In this document: in pieces, positions 1 to 5,612 of the stretch | Numbering within the stretch: the first letter of the stretch is position 1 | Layout: every line of letters begins with the position of its first letter | NCBI GenBank assembly: GCA_021777365.1 | Contig: JAJYDP010000223.1 | Span: 1-7,702 of the forward strand | Source of the DNA: Chloroflexota bacterium | GTDB taxonomy: Bacteria > Chloroflexota > Limnocylindria > Limnocylindrales > CSP1-4 | Direction: 5' to 3' | DNA: 7,702 nucleotides | Notes under the pieces: generated by a model | Databases searched by the model: none | Seen by the model: the letters and a program-made list of their open reading frames with translations, nothing else | Told to the model about the DNA's origin: nothing | Position numbers and translations under genes: made by a program

Positions 1-618
1 CACGCCCGCGACCTGGTCGCGGTATCGCGTGAACGTGGCTTCGAGGGCCGGCAGGTCGTTCCAGGGGACAGGAATCACCGTCTCGGCGACGGCGCGGGGG
101 ATTCCTCCCGACGAGAAGATCGGCTGCGAGGGGTGGCCACCGGCGTTGGCGGCGTCGATGTCGCGGACCAGCGAGTTCAGCATGGCGTAGTCGCTGCCAC
201 CATTGAAGTGGCCGTCGATCTTGATGATGATGTCGCGGCCGGTGTGCGCCCTCGCCAGGCGCATGGCCGTCGCCACGGCTTCGCTGCCCGACGCGACGAA
301 GCGAACCTGCTCCGCCGAGGGGACGATCTCACTGATCCGGCTCGCGACGGTCTCGCCGAGGCCGGTCTCGTAGCCGATGACGACGCCGGACTCCAGACGC
401 GAGCGAAGTGCATCGAACACGGCCGGGTGGGCGTGGCCAAGCACGGTGCTGCCGTGCGCCATGAACATGTCGATCAGAACAGATCCGTCGGCCGTCTCGA
501 GATACGGGCCATGCGCCCTGCGCACCGTAAGATGCTGGCCCGTATAGGGGTTGATGCGAAAGGCCGATGAGATGCCGCCCAACAGACTCGTGCCGGCACC
601 CTCGCTGACCGTGACCAT
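1..618 (-). CDS. Class III PLP-dependent aminotransferase, glutamate-1-semialdehyde-aminomutase-like (N-terminal part)
   Basis: The frame is open from an ATG at 618-616 to the window edge, giving the first 206 residues of a protein that in this family is usually about 430-450 long. Visible family features are an N-terminal segment like INPYTGQHLTVRRAHGPYL, a substrate-loop region with GSTVLGHAHPAV, the cofactor-phosphate motif FVASGSEAVATAMRLARA and then IIIKIDGHFNGG, matching the IKxxGxYHG region of GSA aminomutases. The Schiff-base lysine lies in the missing half. The start is supported by AGGAGAGG a few bases upstream (about 625-631 on the minus strand). It is divergent from the LacI repressor and shares the operator-bearing spacer, so it probably belongs to the same catabolic regulon. 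It is unlikely to be heme-pathway HemL, because no heme gene is nearby and the context is sugar-type catabolism. The substrate is unknown. Confidence 0.85.
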   Translation of the reverse strand, partial: MVTVSEGAGTSLLGGISSAFRINPYTGQHLTVRRAHGPYLETADGSVLIDMFMAHGSTVLGHAHPAVFDALRSRLESGVVIGYETGLGETVASRISEIVPSAEQVRFVASGSEAVATAMRLARAHTGRDIIIKIDGHFNGGSDYAMLNSLVRDIDAANAGGHPSQPIFSSGGIPRAVAETVIPVPWNDLPALEATFTRYRDQVAGV

Positions 619-669
619 ACGCACCTCTCCTCGTCCCCTGTGCTCCCGCGCGCCCACGGCAGCCCTGTA

Positions 670-683
670 TGGGAGCGTTACCA
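670..683. promoter_or_regulatory. LacI-type operator 1
   Basis: TGGGAGCGTTACCA is an imperfect palindrome centred on CG, with 10 of 14 positions symmetric, in the style of LacI/GalR-family operators. It closely matches the second site at 746-759. It lies just upstream of an extended -10-like TGCTACTGC (689-697), so bound repressor could block a promoter reading towards the repressor gene. It also lies between the two divergent genes. Confidence 0.6.
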
Positions 684-745
684 CAGCATGCTACTGCGCG
701 AGGTCAAGAGCCGTTGTGGGTTTGACGCATCCCCGTACCATTGCA

Positions 746-759
746 TGGGATCGCTACCA
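746..759. promoter_or_regulatory. LacI-type operator 2
   Basis: TGGGATCGCTACCA has the same half-sites (TGG..., ...CCA around CG) as the site at 670-683; both are followed by CA. It ends 4 bp before the GGAGG ribosome binding site of the repressor gene. Spacing between the two sites is 76 bp, which would allow co-binding or looping. Autoregulation by the adjacent repressor is the simplest reading. Confidence 0.6.
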
Positions 760-774
760 CATCGGAGGCTGCCA

Positions 775-1860
775 GTGACCAGCGGTCGTGCAGGGCGCGC
801 GGACCGAGTCCGTCCCGAGATACCGGCTGTCCGGCGGCCGACGGTGGCGGACGTCGCTCTCCGCGCCGGGGTGTCCCAGTCGACCGCGTCGCGCGTGCTG
901 TCAGGCCGGGGCTACGTGTCGAGCGACGCGGCCGGGCGCGTGCGCCGCGCCGCGGAGTCGCTCGCCTATGTGCCGAATGACATCGCACGAAGCCTGAAAG
1001 GGCGCTCCACCCGCGTGATCGGCATGGTGATCGATGATCTGTCGCAGGCGTTCTTCGCCGAGGTCGCCGCCGGGATCGAGGCGGTGCTCCGCACGCACGG
1101 CTTCACGATGATCCTCGCGGGCACGGAGGGCATCTCGGCGAACGAGTCGGATGCGCTCGAGCGGTTCGCCGCGCTGCGCGTCGAAGGGATCGTGCTCGCA
1201 CCTGCCGCGCCGGAGTCGCCCTCGATCGTCAGGCGCGCGATCGGCCGCGGGATTCCCATCGTCGAGGTCGATCGGCGCGCCGCGCCGGGAGCGTGCGATG
1301 CCGTGCTGATCGAAAACGAACGGGGCGGCTATCTGGCGACCCGCCACCTTGTCGAACTCGGTCATCGTCGCATCGCCCTGTTCGGCACGCCGTTCACGAC
1401 CGGCGAGGGGCGGCTGGCGGGCTATCGCAGCGCGCTCACCGAAGCCGGCATTCCCTTCGATGAGCACCTGGTCTCGCGCGTGACATTCCATCCATCGGAG
1501 CCAGAGGTTGCCGCGGGATGGCTATTGGATGCGAATCCGGATGCCACGGCCATCTTCGCAACCAACAACATCCTGACCGGCGGGGCCCTACAGGCTCTGC
1601 GCATCCGTGGGCGCCGGGTGCCCGACGAGTGTTCGCTGGTCGGCTTCGACGACGTTCCCTGGATGTCGTTCGTCGATCCGCCTGTGACAACGATCGCGCA
1701 GCCCGCCCGGGAGATCGGCGAACAGGCAGCACGCCTCCTGCTGGATCGGATCGACGGTCGTCTGGCCGGTCCGCCCACGACGCGGTACCTCGAGCCCTGG
1801 CTCGTGGTTCGCGGGTCGACCGGTCCCGCCGCGAGGCTCGCCCGAGAGTCTGTGGCATGA
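775..1860 (+). CDS. LacI/GalR-family transcriptional repressor
   Basis: The protein is 361 residues with a GTG start at 775, chosen because GGAGG (764-768) sits 6 bp upstream; the in-frame ATG at 640 would place both operators inside the gene. An N-terminal extension of about 20 basic residues precedes the helix-turn-helix (about 23-42, PTVADVALRAGVSQSTASRV). The hinge helix follows (about 64-79, AYVPNDIARSLKGRST), then a periplasmic-binding-protein-like effector domain starting RVIGMVIDDLSQAFFAEV and containing the C-terminal SLVGFDDVPWMSFVDPPVTT block. Length and domain order are normal for the family, and the gene looks intact. Its stop overlaps the kinase start (ATGA), so the two are co-transcribed and probably translationally coupled. 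The effector is probably the kinase substrate or a related sugar, which is inference. Confidence 0.93.
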   Translation: MTSGRAGRADRVRPEIPAVRRPTVADVALRAGVSQSTASRVLSGRGYVSSDAAGRVRRAAESLAYVPNDIARSLKGRSTRVIGMVIDDLSQAFFAEVAAGIEAVLRTHGFTMILAGTEGISANESDALERFAALRVEGIVLAPAAPESPSIVRRAIGRGIPIVEVDRRAAPGACDAVLIENERGGYLATRHLVELGHRRIALFGTPFTTGEGRLAGYRSALTEAGIPFDEHLVSRVTFHPSEPEVAAGWLLDANPDATAIFATNNILTGGALQALRIRGRRVPDECSLVGFDDVPWMSFVDPPVTTIAQPAREIGEQAARLLLDRIDGRLAGPPTTRYLEPWLVVRGSTGPAARLARESVA

Positions 1861-2792
1861 CTGCGCCTTTGGTCGTTACGCTCGGTGAGGCGCTCGTCGA
1901 TCTCGTGCCGGTCGGCGACACGGAGTGGACGTTCATCGCGCGGCCCGGCGGAGCGCCGGCGAACGTCGCCGTGGCCCTGGCTCGACTGGGCACCTCGGTG
2001 GCGTTCATCGGACGCGTCGGTCGCGATGCGCTTGGCCGTCTGGTCGCGCGCGCACTTGGAGACGCCGGAGTTGATCTCCGGGCACTGCAGATCGACGAGG
2101 TGAGGCATACCCCCCTTGCCATTGTCGTGCCGGCTGCGCGCGATCTCGACCGGTTCCTGATCTACCGATCCGAGACGGCAGACGGGGCGCTCGAGCTCAG
2201 CGCCGAGGCCTCGGCACTCGTGGCGACGGCGCGTGTGTTGCACCTCGGCACCATCTCGCTGGCCAGCGAGCGCTCACGGGCGGCCACGCATGCAGCCGTG
2301 GAGACGGCACGCAGCCACGGTGCCATCGTGTCGCTCGACATGAACCTGCGACCCTCAGCCTGGGAAGCACCAGACCGCATGCTTGCGGAGGCTCGCGCGC
2401 TGCTGCCCGCCGCACATATCGTAAAGCTCACGCTCGATGAACTTCGCGCCCTCAGTCTTGATACAGAAACACTCCTTCAAACCGGCGCGCGGGTGGTACT
2501 CGTGACCGAGGGAGCCGTGGGCGCCACGGCGTTCACACGAGATGGCGCGATCCGGGTCTCCGCACCCGACGTCCACGTGGTCGATACGACGGGCGCGGGC
2601 GACGCCTTCGACGCCGCGTTCCTCCATTTCGTGCTGTCGACCACCGATCCGTTCGGGCGAGGCGTCGAGTCCGGCCTCCGGGCCGCCGTGCACGCCGGTG
2701 CCCTCGCGGTCCAGACGACGGGTGCGATGGAAAGCCTGCCAACGCTCGACGACCTGGCCGCGGCTCTGCGTGGGGCAACCGTCGGCCAGTGA
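1857..2792 (+). CDS. PfkB/ribokinase-family carbohydrate kinase
   Basis: The protein is 311 residues, starting at the ATG that overlaps the repressor stop by 4 bp. PfkB features run in order: an N-terminal strand [14 protein letters not shown], the substrate-lid glycines [15 protein letters not shown] (31-45), [11 protein letters not shown] (50-60), the D-x-N-x-R motif [10 protein letters not shown] (Asp161, Asn163, Arg165) and the anion-hole/catalytic signature DTTGAGDAF (243-251), with Asp249 as the expected catalytic base. It phosphorylates a sugar or sugar acid with ATP in the cytoplasm. The overall style is closest to fructokinase or 2-keto-3-deoxygluconate kinase, but substrate cannot be read from sequence alone. 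After the signature it has DAAF where many members have a glycine (DxFxxG), a mild deviation. It is the last gene of the repressor operon. Confidence 0.92.
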   Translation: MTAPLVVTLGEALVDLVPVGDTEWTFIARPGGAPANVAVALARLGTSVAFIGRVGRDALGRLVARALGDAGVDLRALQIDEVRHTPLAIVVPAARDLDRFLIYRSETADGALELSAEASALVATARVLHLGTISLASERSRAATHAAVETARSHGAIVSLDMNLRPSAWEAPDRMLAEARALLPAAHIVKLTLDELRALSLDTETLLQTGARVVLVTEGAVGATAFTRDGAIRVSAPDVHVVDTTGAGDAFDAAFLHFVLSTTDPFGRGVESGLRAAVHAGALAVQTTGAMESLPTLDDLAAALRGATVGQ

Positions 2793-2818
2793 TTCGGGCG
2801 TGACACACGGAGTCGCCA

Positions 2819-3336
2819 GTGATCTGGCTCGTACCCGCCCGAGATCTTCGCGAGTTCTACCGCGACTACGAGCAGGCCGAAGTGCGCGCCGGGCGTCTCG
2901 ACTTCGAGGACAGGCTGGTCCAGACGGTCGAGCTCCTCGAGACCGACGCGGCAGCGGCGACGACCGTCCGCGCGCGCAAGCGCTGTTCACCGTCGACGAG
3001 TACCAGGACACCAACCCGCTCGCCGAGCCGCTCCTGGAGCGCTGGCTGGGCGACTCGCCGGATCTCCCCGTGGTGGGTGATCCCGACCAGACCATCTAGA
3101 CCTTCACCGGCGCCTCGCCGGAGTTCCCGCTCCACTTCGCCGAGCACCACAAGCGTGCCCGCACCATCGCGCTCACCGAGAACTGCCGCTCAAGCCCGGA
3201 GATCCTCACGCTGGCCAACCGGCTCGCGGGCCCGGGCCAACGGGGGCCGCTGCTGGCAACGAGACCTGGCGGACCTGCGCCCACCATCCACCGGTACCCC
3301 GACACCAAGGCCGAGCTGGGCGCTCGTGCCACAGGT
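2819..3336 (+). pseudogene. UvrD/PcrA-type DNA helicase remnant
   Basis: This is an internal fragment of a superfamily 1A helicase. In one frame the sequence reads [19 protein letters not shown] and on to VRARKR. It then continues in another frame as [19 protein letters not shown] (motif II, DExQDxN), VVGDPDQTI (motif III region), TFTGASPEF, TENCRSSPEILTLANRL (motif IV region) and PAPTIHRYPDTKAEL. The frame change near 2985 fits loss of one G from a TGGTTC (Trp-Phe) pair. A TAG at 3097-3099 stands where the family has Tyr in QTIYTFTGA. The Walker A region and the whole C-terminal half are absent. It therefore cannot encode a working helicase and looks like a transferred or rearranged relic. 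Homology starts about 2834 and fades by about 3336; the boundaries are approximate. Confidence 0.8.
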
Positions 3337-3361
3337 CCCGTTTTGCTCGTGGCGATCAGCC

Positions 3362-3391
3362 TTGTCTGCGTTCGGCCCGCCATGCTACTGT
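3362..3391 (+). promoter_or_regulatory. Candidate promoter of the permease gene
   Basis: TTGTCT (3362-3367) and TACTGT (3386-3391) are separated by 18 bp, and the -10 is preceded by TGC, making an extended -10. Transcription would begin near 3398, inside the palindrome that follows. The decamer CATGCTACTG over the -10 also occurs at 687-696 before the repressor gene. Confidence 0.4.
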
Positions 3392-3395
3392 CACG

Positions 3396-3414
3396 CAGAC
3401 GTCTGACGTCAGAC
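3396..3414. promoter_or_regulatory. Overlapping perfect palindromes, probable operator of the permease
   Basis: GTCTGACGTCAGAC (3401-3414) is a perfect 14-bp palindrome. It overlaps CAGACGTCTG (3396-3405), a perfect 10-bp one. They sit at the predicted transcription start. The GTC-N-GAC style resembles operators of GntR-family regulators, but no such regulator is in the window, so the binding protein is unknown. Confidence 0.45.
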
Positions 3415-3445
3415 ATAGCCGGATGGCTAGCAGCGGAGGACACAC

Positions 3446-3469
3446 ATGAGGATGGACCCAGCGGCATGA
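3446..3469 (+). CDS. Possible 7-codon leader ORF
   Basis: ATG at 3446 follows GGAGGA (3435-3440) with a 5-bp gap, the best ribosome binding site in this region, yet it opens only MRMDPAA before a TGA. Its stop overlaps (ATGA) an ATG at 3466 that is in frame with the permease. It could be a translated leader coupled to a permease form with 38 extra residues, or a start left behind by a small mutation. GACCCA (3455-3460) and TGGGTC (3475-3480) plus the 12-bp palindrome CATGACGTCATG (3465-3476) could fold over the overlap. No homology is claimed. Confidence 0.25.
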   Translation: MRMDPAA

Positions 3470-3579
3470 CGTCATGGGTCCGCAAGACGATCCAATACCG
3501 CCCCTGCGTCTCGCGTCGACCCTTCGGGCCGTCGCACGCGACATCCATCGCCATCTCGCACTTGGGAGTGCATGCGGGA

Positions 3580-3993
3580 ATGAGTGAGAACCGGCTACGG
3601 GCGAACGCAATCGGCGTGCCCGGGGCCATCGCGATGTCGATCGCCATCATGGCGCCGGCCGCCGGCATGATGTTCGTCCCGCAGGTCGTGGCGGGCCATG
3701 CGGGGGCGGCGGTCCCCCTCGTCTACCTCATCAGCCTCGTCGGTTCGGTGTTCGTGGCGAACACGATCGTCGAGTTCTCGAAGCGCCTGGTCCACGCGGG
3801 ATCCTTCTACGGCTTCAACAGCGCCGGCCTCGGCGGCACCTTCGGCTTCCTGTCGGGCTGGCTCCTGTTCGCGGGCTACTTCGTCTTCTACCCGCAGAAC
3901 CTGCTGGCCTTCGGCCCATTCACCTCGACCGTCCTGCTGGACCACTTCGGAATCCACATCAGCTGGGTCGTCTTCACGGTCTTGGCTGGCGCG
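3580..3993 (+). pseudogene. APC-superfamily permease, N-terminal fragment cut by an IS110 element
   Basis: About 138 codons of an amino-acid/polyamine-type transporter. The start MSENRLRANAIGVPG is followed by a first membrane segment with the glycine-containing AIAMSIAIMAPAAGMMF. A second segment follows (about residues 43-65, VPLVYLISLVGSVFVANTIV), then the family-like HAGSFYGF, a third segment (GFLSGWLLFAGYFVFYP) and the start of a fourth (ISWVVFTVLAGAL). Full members have about 12 segments and 450-500 residues. The match ends at the predicted right border of the IS at 3994, beyond which the frame stays open only because it runs antisense through the transposase. Start choice is uncertain: ATG 3580 has GGGAG 11 bp upstream, and in-frame GTG 3568 and ATG 3466 are alternatives. 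The C-terminal part is not found on the other side of the insertions (7077 onward), so the gene is dead in this window. Confidence 0.8.
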
Positions 3994-5307
3994 CTGACCC
4001 GAAATGACCCTGGACGATCGACCGCGATCAGGCAGCAGCGGCCGGGGGGAGCCCGAGCCTGGTGGCACGGCGGGTTCGCCGAGGGACGTAAGGGTGACCT
4101 GCTGGCCGAGCCGTTCGAGCTGGCGGACGAGGCGGCGGATGTGCGCGTCGGCGGCATGGCGCCGGAGCAGGAACTCGGCGCCGAGCTCGGCGTAGGGCTG
4201 GCGGCGCTCGAGCACGTGGTAGGCGATGACGAGCAGCGAGTGGGCCACCGCGAGCGCCGCCCGCCCGGCACCCCGCCGGCCGGCCAGGCGGGCGTACTGG
4301 GCGGCGAGGTAGGTGCGCTTGGCGCGCGCGGCCGCGTGGGCGGCCTCGACGAGTGCGCTGCGCAGCCAGCGATCGCCCGGACGGGCCCGGGAGGACTTGC
4401 GCCGCCCGGCCGACTCGTTGACGCCTGGGCAGACCCCCGCCCAGGAGGCGAGATGGGCCGCGGAGGGGAAGCGGTCCATGTCCGCGCCGGTCTCGGCGAT
4501 GAGCACCTCGGCGGTGCGCCGGCCCACGCCCGGGATGGTCAAGAGCAGCCCGAGCGCCTCAGCGAAAGGGACGAGCTCCCGCTCGATCTCGGCATCGAGC
4601 CGCTCGACGGTCGCACCCGCGGCGTCGATGCGGGCGAGCATCTCGGATACCAGGAGGGCGTGGTGCGCCTCGAAGTGCCCGTGGAGCGCGTCGACGAGTT
4701 CCGGGATCTTGCGGCGCAGGCGTCCTCTGGCCAGCTGGGCAGTGGCCGCCGGGTCGTCGACGCCCGCGGTGAGCGCGGCCAGCATGGCCCGCCCGGAGAC
4801 CCCCAGGATGTCGGTGGCGACCGCGCTGAGCTTGATCCCGGTGTCCTCCAGGAGCTTCTCGAGACGCTGCTTCTCGCGCGTCCGCTCACCCAGCACCGCC
4901 GTCCGATAGCGGGTCAGGTTGCGCAGCCGGCGGATCGGCGGCGGCGGCACGAAGGAGGGGCGCACGAGGCCACACTCGACGAGCTGCGCGATCCACTCGG
5001 CGTCCCGAACGTCGGTCTTGCGGCCCGGGACGGCCTTCAGGTGGTGGGCGTTGAGCAGCCAGCAGGTGCACGTGTCCTCGAGGAGATAGAAGGGCGGCTT
5101 CCAGTAGGTGCTCGTGGCCTCCATGCCGACCAGGCTGACGCCCTCGCTGACCAGCCAGTCGCGCAGCGCGAGCAGGTCGCGGGTCATGGTCCGGAACGTG
5201 CGCGTCACGCTGCGCCGCCCGCCCTGCCCGTCGCTGGTGCGCACGCAGGCGGTGAGGGTCCGCTTGCCGATGTCGAGGCCCGCGCAGCGCTCGATGATGG
5301 TGTCCAT
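3595..5307 (-). CDS. IS110-family DEDD transposase (copy A), running out of the element
   Basis: The ATG at 5307 is preceded by GGAGGA with a 7-bp gap. The RuvC-like DEDD domain shows Asp12 (CAGLDIGKR), Glu63 (LVGMEATSTYW), Asp99 and Asp102 (KTDVRDAEW). A helical linker covers about 140-250. The Tnp domain follows with the helix-hairpin-helix IPGVGRRTAEVLIAETG (258 on) and SWAGVCPGVNESAG, whose Ser299 (or Ser305) is the likely nucleophile. It aligns almost without gaps to copy B over about 410 residues. Copy B then stops, but copy A has no stop. Its frame crosses the element end near codon 437 and continues to a TAG at 3595, giving 570 residues whose last ~133 are antisense permease sequence. 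The catalytic part looks intact; the tail is very charged and unlikely to be functional. The enzyme would recombine the element guided by its RNA. Confidence 0.88.
   Translation of the reverse strand: MDTIIERCAGLDIGKRTLTACVRTSDGQGGRRSVTRTFRTMTRDLLALRDWLVSEGVSLVGMEATSTYWKPPFYLLEDTCTCWLLNAHHLKAVPGRKTDVRDAEWIAQLVECGLVRPSFVPPPPIRRLRNLTRYRTAVLGERTREKQRLEKLLEDTGIKLSAVATDILGVSGRAMLAALTAGVDDPAATAQLARGRLRRKIPELVDALHGHFEAHHALLVSEMLARIDAAGATVERLDAEIERELVPFAEALGLLLTIPGVGRRTAEVLIAETGADMDRFPSAAHLASWAGVCPGVNESAGRRKSSRARPGDRWLRSALVEAAHAAARAKRTYLAAQYARLAGRRGAGRAALAVAHSLLVIAYHVLERRQPYAELGAEFLLRRHAADAHIRRLVRQLERLGQQVTLTSLGEPAVPPGSGSPRPLLPDRGRSSRVISGQRASQDREDDPADVDSEVVQQDGRGEWAEGQQVLRVEDEVAREQEPARQEAEGAAEAGAVEAVEGSRVDQALRELDDRVRHEHRTDEADEVDEGDRRPRMARHDLRDEHHAGGRRHDGDRHRDGPGHADCVRP
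3994..4007 (-). repeat. Right-end signature of IS110 copy A
   Basis: The plus strand reads CTGACCCGAAATGA. The corresponding right end of copy B at 5523-5537 reads CTGACACGAAAATGA, so they differ by one substitution and one extra A. CT is the proposed core dinucleotide. Confidence 0.6.
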
Positions 5308-5522
5308 GATCCGGTCCTCCGCGCACGACGATCCAACCTCGTCGCTCGGAGGGGCCTCATCTTGGCGGAGTCTGACCCACGTGCTCGCAGCAACAATCCG
5401 GTGCGCCCGAGGCTCCCGCGTCCGACTGAAACACGGGCTCGCAGCACCACAGAGGGACGACGTCGCCGAGCGACGCCCTATCTTTCATCCTCCGGGGCGG
5501 CCCGCCAAGGGCCACGCGATGA
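3996..5522 (-). mobile_element. IS110-family element, copy A (downstream of the tandem pair)
   Basis: Borders are predicted by comparison with copy B. The right end reads, on the minus strand, TCATTTCGGGTC before an AG core (CT at 3994-3995 on plus). The left end begins TCATCGCGTGGCCC after the AG core at 5523-5524. The predicted length is 1,527 bp, reasonable for IS110. No terminal inverted repeats or target duplication beyond the core dinucleotide are seen, as expected for this family. It contains one transposase and an upstream non-coding RNA candidate. The right end lies in the permease; the left end abuts copy B. Confidence 0.7.
5347..5522 (-). ncRNA. Candidate bridge RNA (seekRNA) of IS110 copy A
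   Basis: This non-coding stretch lies between the left end and the transposase leader. It aligns with the same region of copy B while the coding regions carry no comparable RNA. Stems in transcript order: GUGGCCC with GGGCCGC (5515-5509 with 5503-5497), loop 5 nt; CGUCGC with GCGACG (5475-5470 with 5466-5461), loop 3 nt; then a conserved AGUCGGACGCGGGAGCCUC run leading into a stem GGAGCCUC with GAGGCCCC (5416-5409 with 5358-5351, one mismatch) that closes a 50-nt internal loop. In IS621 of this family the equivalent upstream region gives a ~177-nt RNA with target- and donor-binding loops; size and place agree here. The big loop holds GGGUCAG, identical to this element's right end. Ends are inferred. 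Confidence 0.6.
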
Positions 5523-5537
5523 CTGACACGAAAATGA
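5523..5537 (-). repeat. Right-end signature of IS110 copy B, at the A/B junction
   Basis: The plus strand reads CTGACACGAAAATGA, matching the right end of copy A at 3994-4007. It therefore belongs to copy B, and copy A's left end starts directly after the CT core at 5523-5524. Confidence 0.6.
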
Positions 5538-5563
5538 TGCTGAGGTGGCACGAGCGGTTTGGG

Positions 5564-5598
5564 GCGGGGCGGAGCCCCGCGCGGGACACAGTCCCGCG
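5564..5598. other. Two back-to-back perfect hairpins after transposase B
   Basis: GCGGGGC (5564-5570) pairs with GCCCCGC (5574-5580) around GGA. Immediately next, GCGGGAC (5581-5587) pairs with GTCCCGC (5591-5597) around ACA, extendable by the 5580/5598 pair. They lie 15 bp beyond the transposase stop. They may stop transcription, but no U-run follows, so a structural role at the right end is as likely. Copy A has no equivalent. Confidence 0.5.
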
Positions 5599-5612
5599 TT
5601 GTGGTGGTTCAG

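Noticed and set aside
640..774. Upstream ATG start for the LacI repressor (45 extra codons)
   Set aside because: It would put both operators in coding sequence and add a non-conserved tail, while GTG 775 has an ideal GGAGG.
1422..2243. Long minus-strand open frames opposite the repressor and kinase
   Set aside because: They oppose two well-supported genes, and their translations are low-complexity Arg/Ala/Ser-rich shadows.
3343..5526. A 727-codon plus-strand open frame that joins the permease fragment to sequence antisense to transposase A
   Set aside because: The first part mixes the helicase relic end, spacer and permease; past 3994 the residues are the antisense shadow of a clear transposase. 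It is a by-product of GC-rich codon bias, not a fusion protein.
3994..5542. Reading the ~20-bp imperfect direct repeat flanking copy A as a target-site duplication
   Set aside because: IS110 elements do not make long duplications, and the repeat aligns as the right end of each of the two elements, so it is element sequence.
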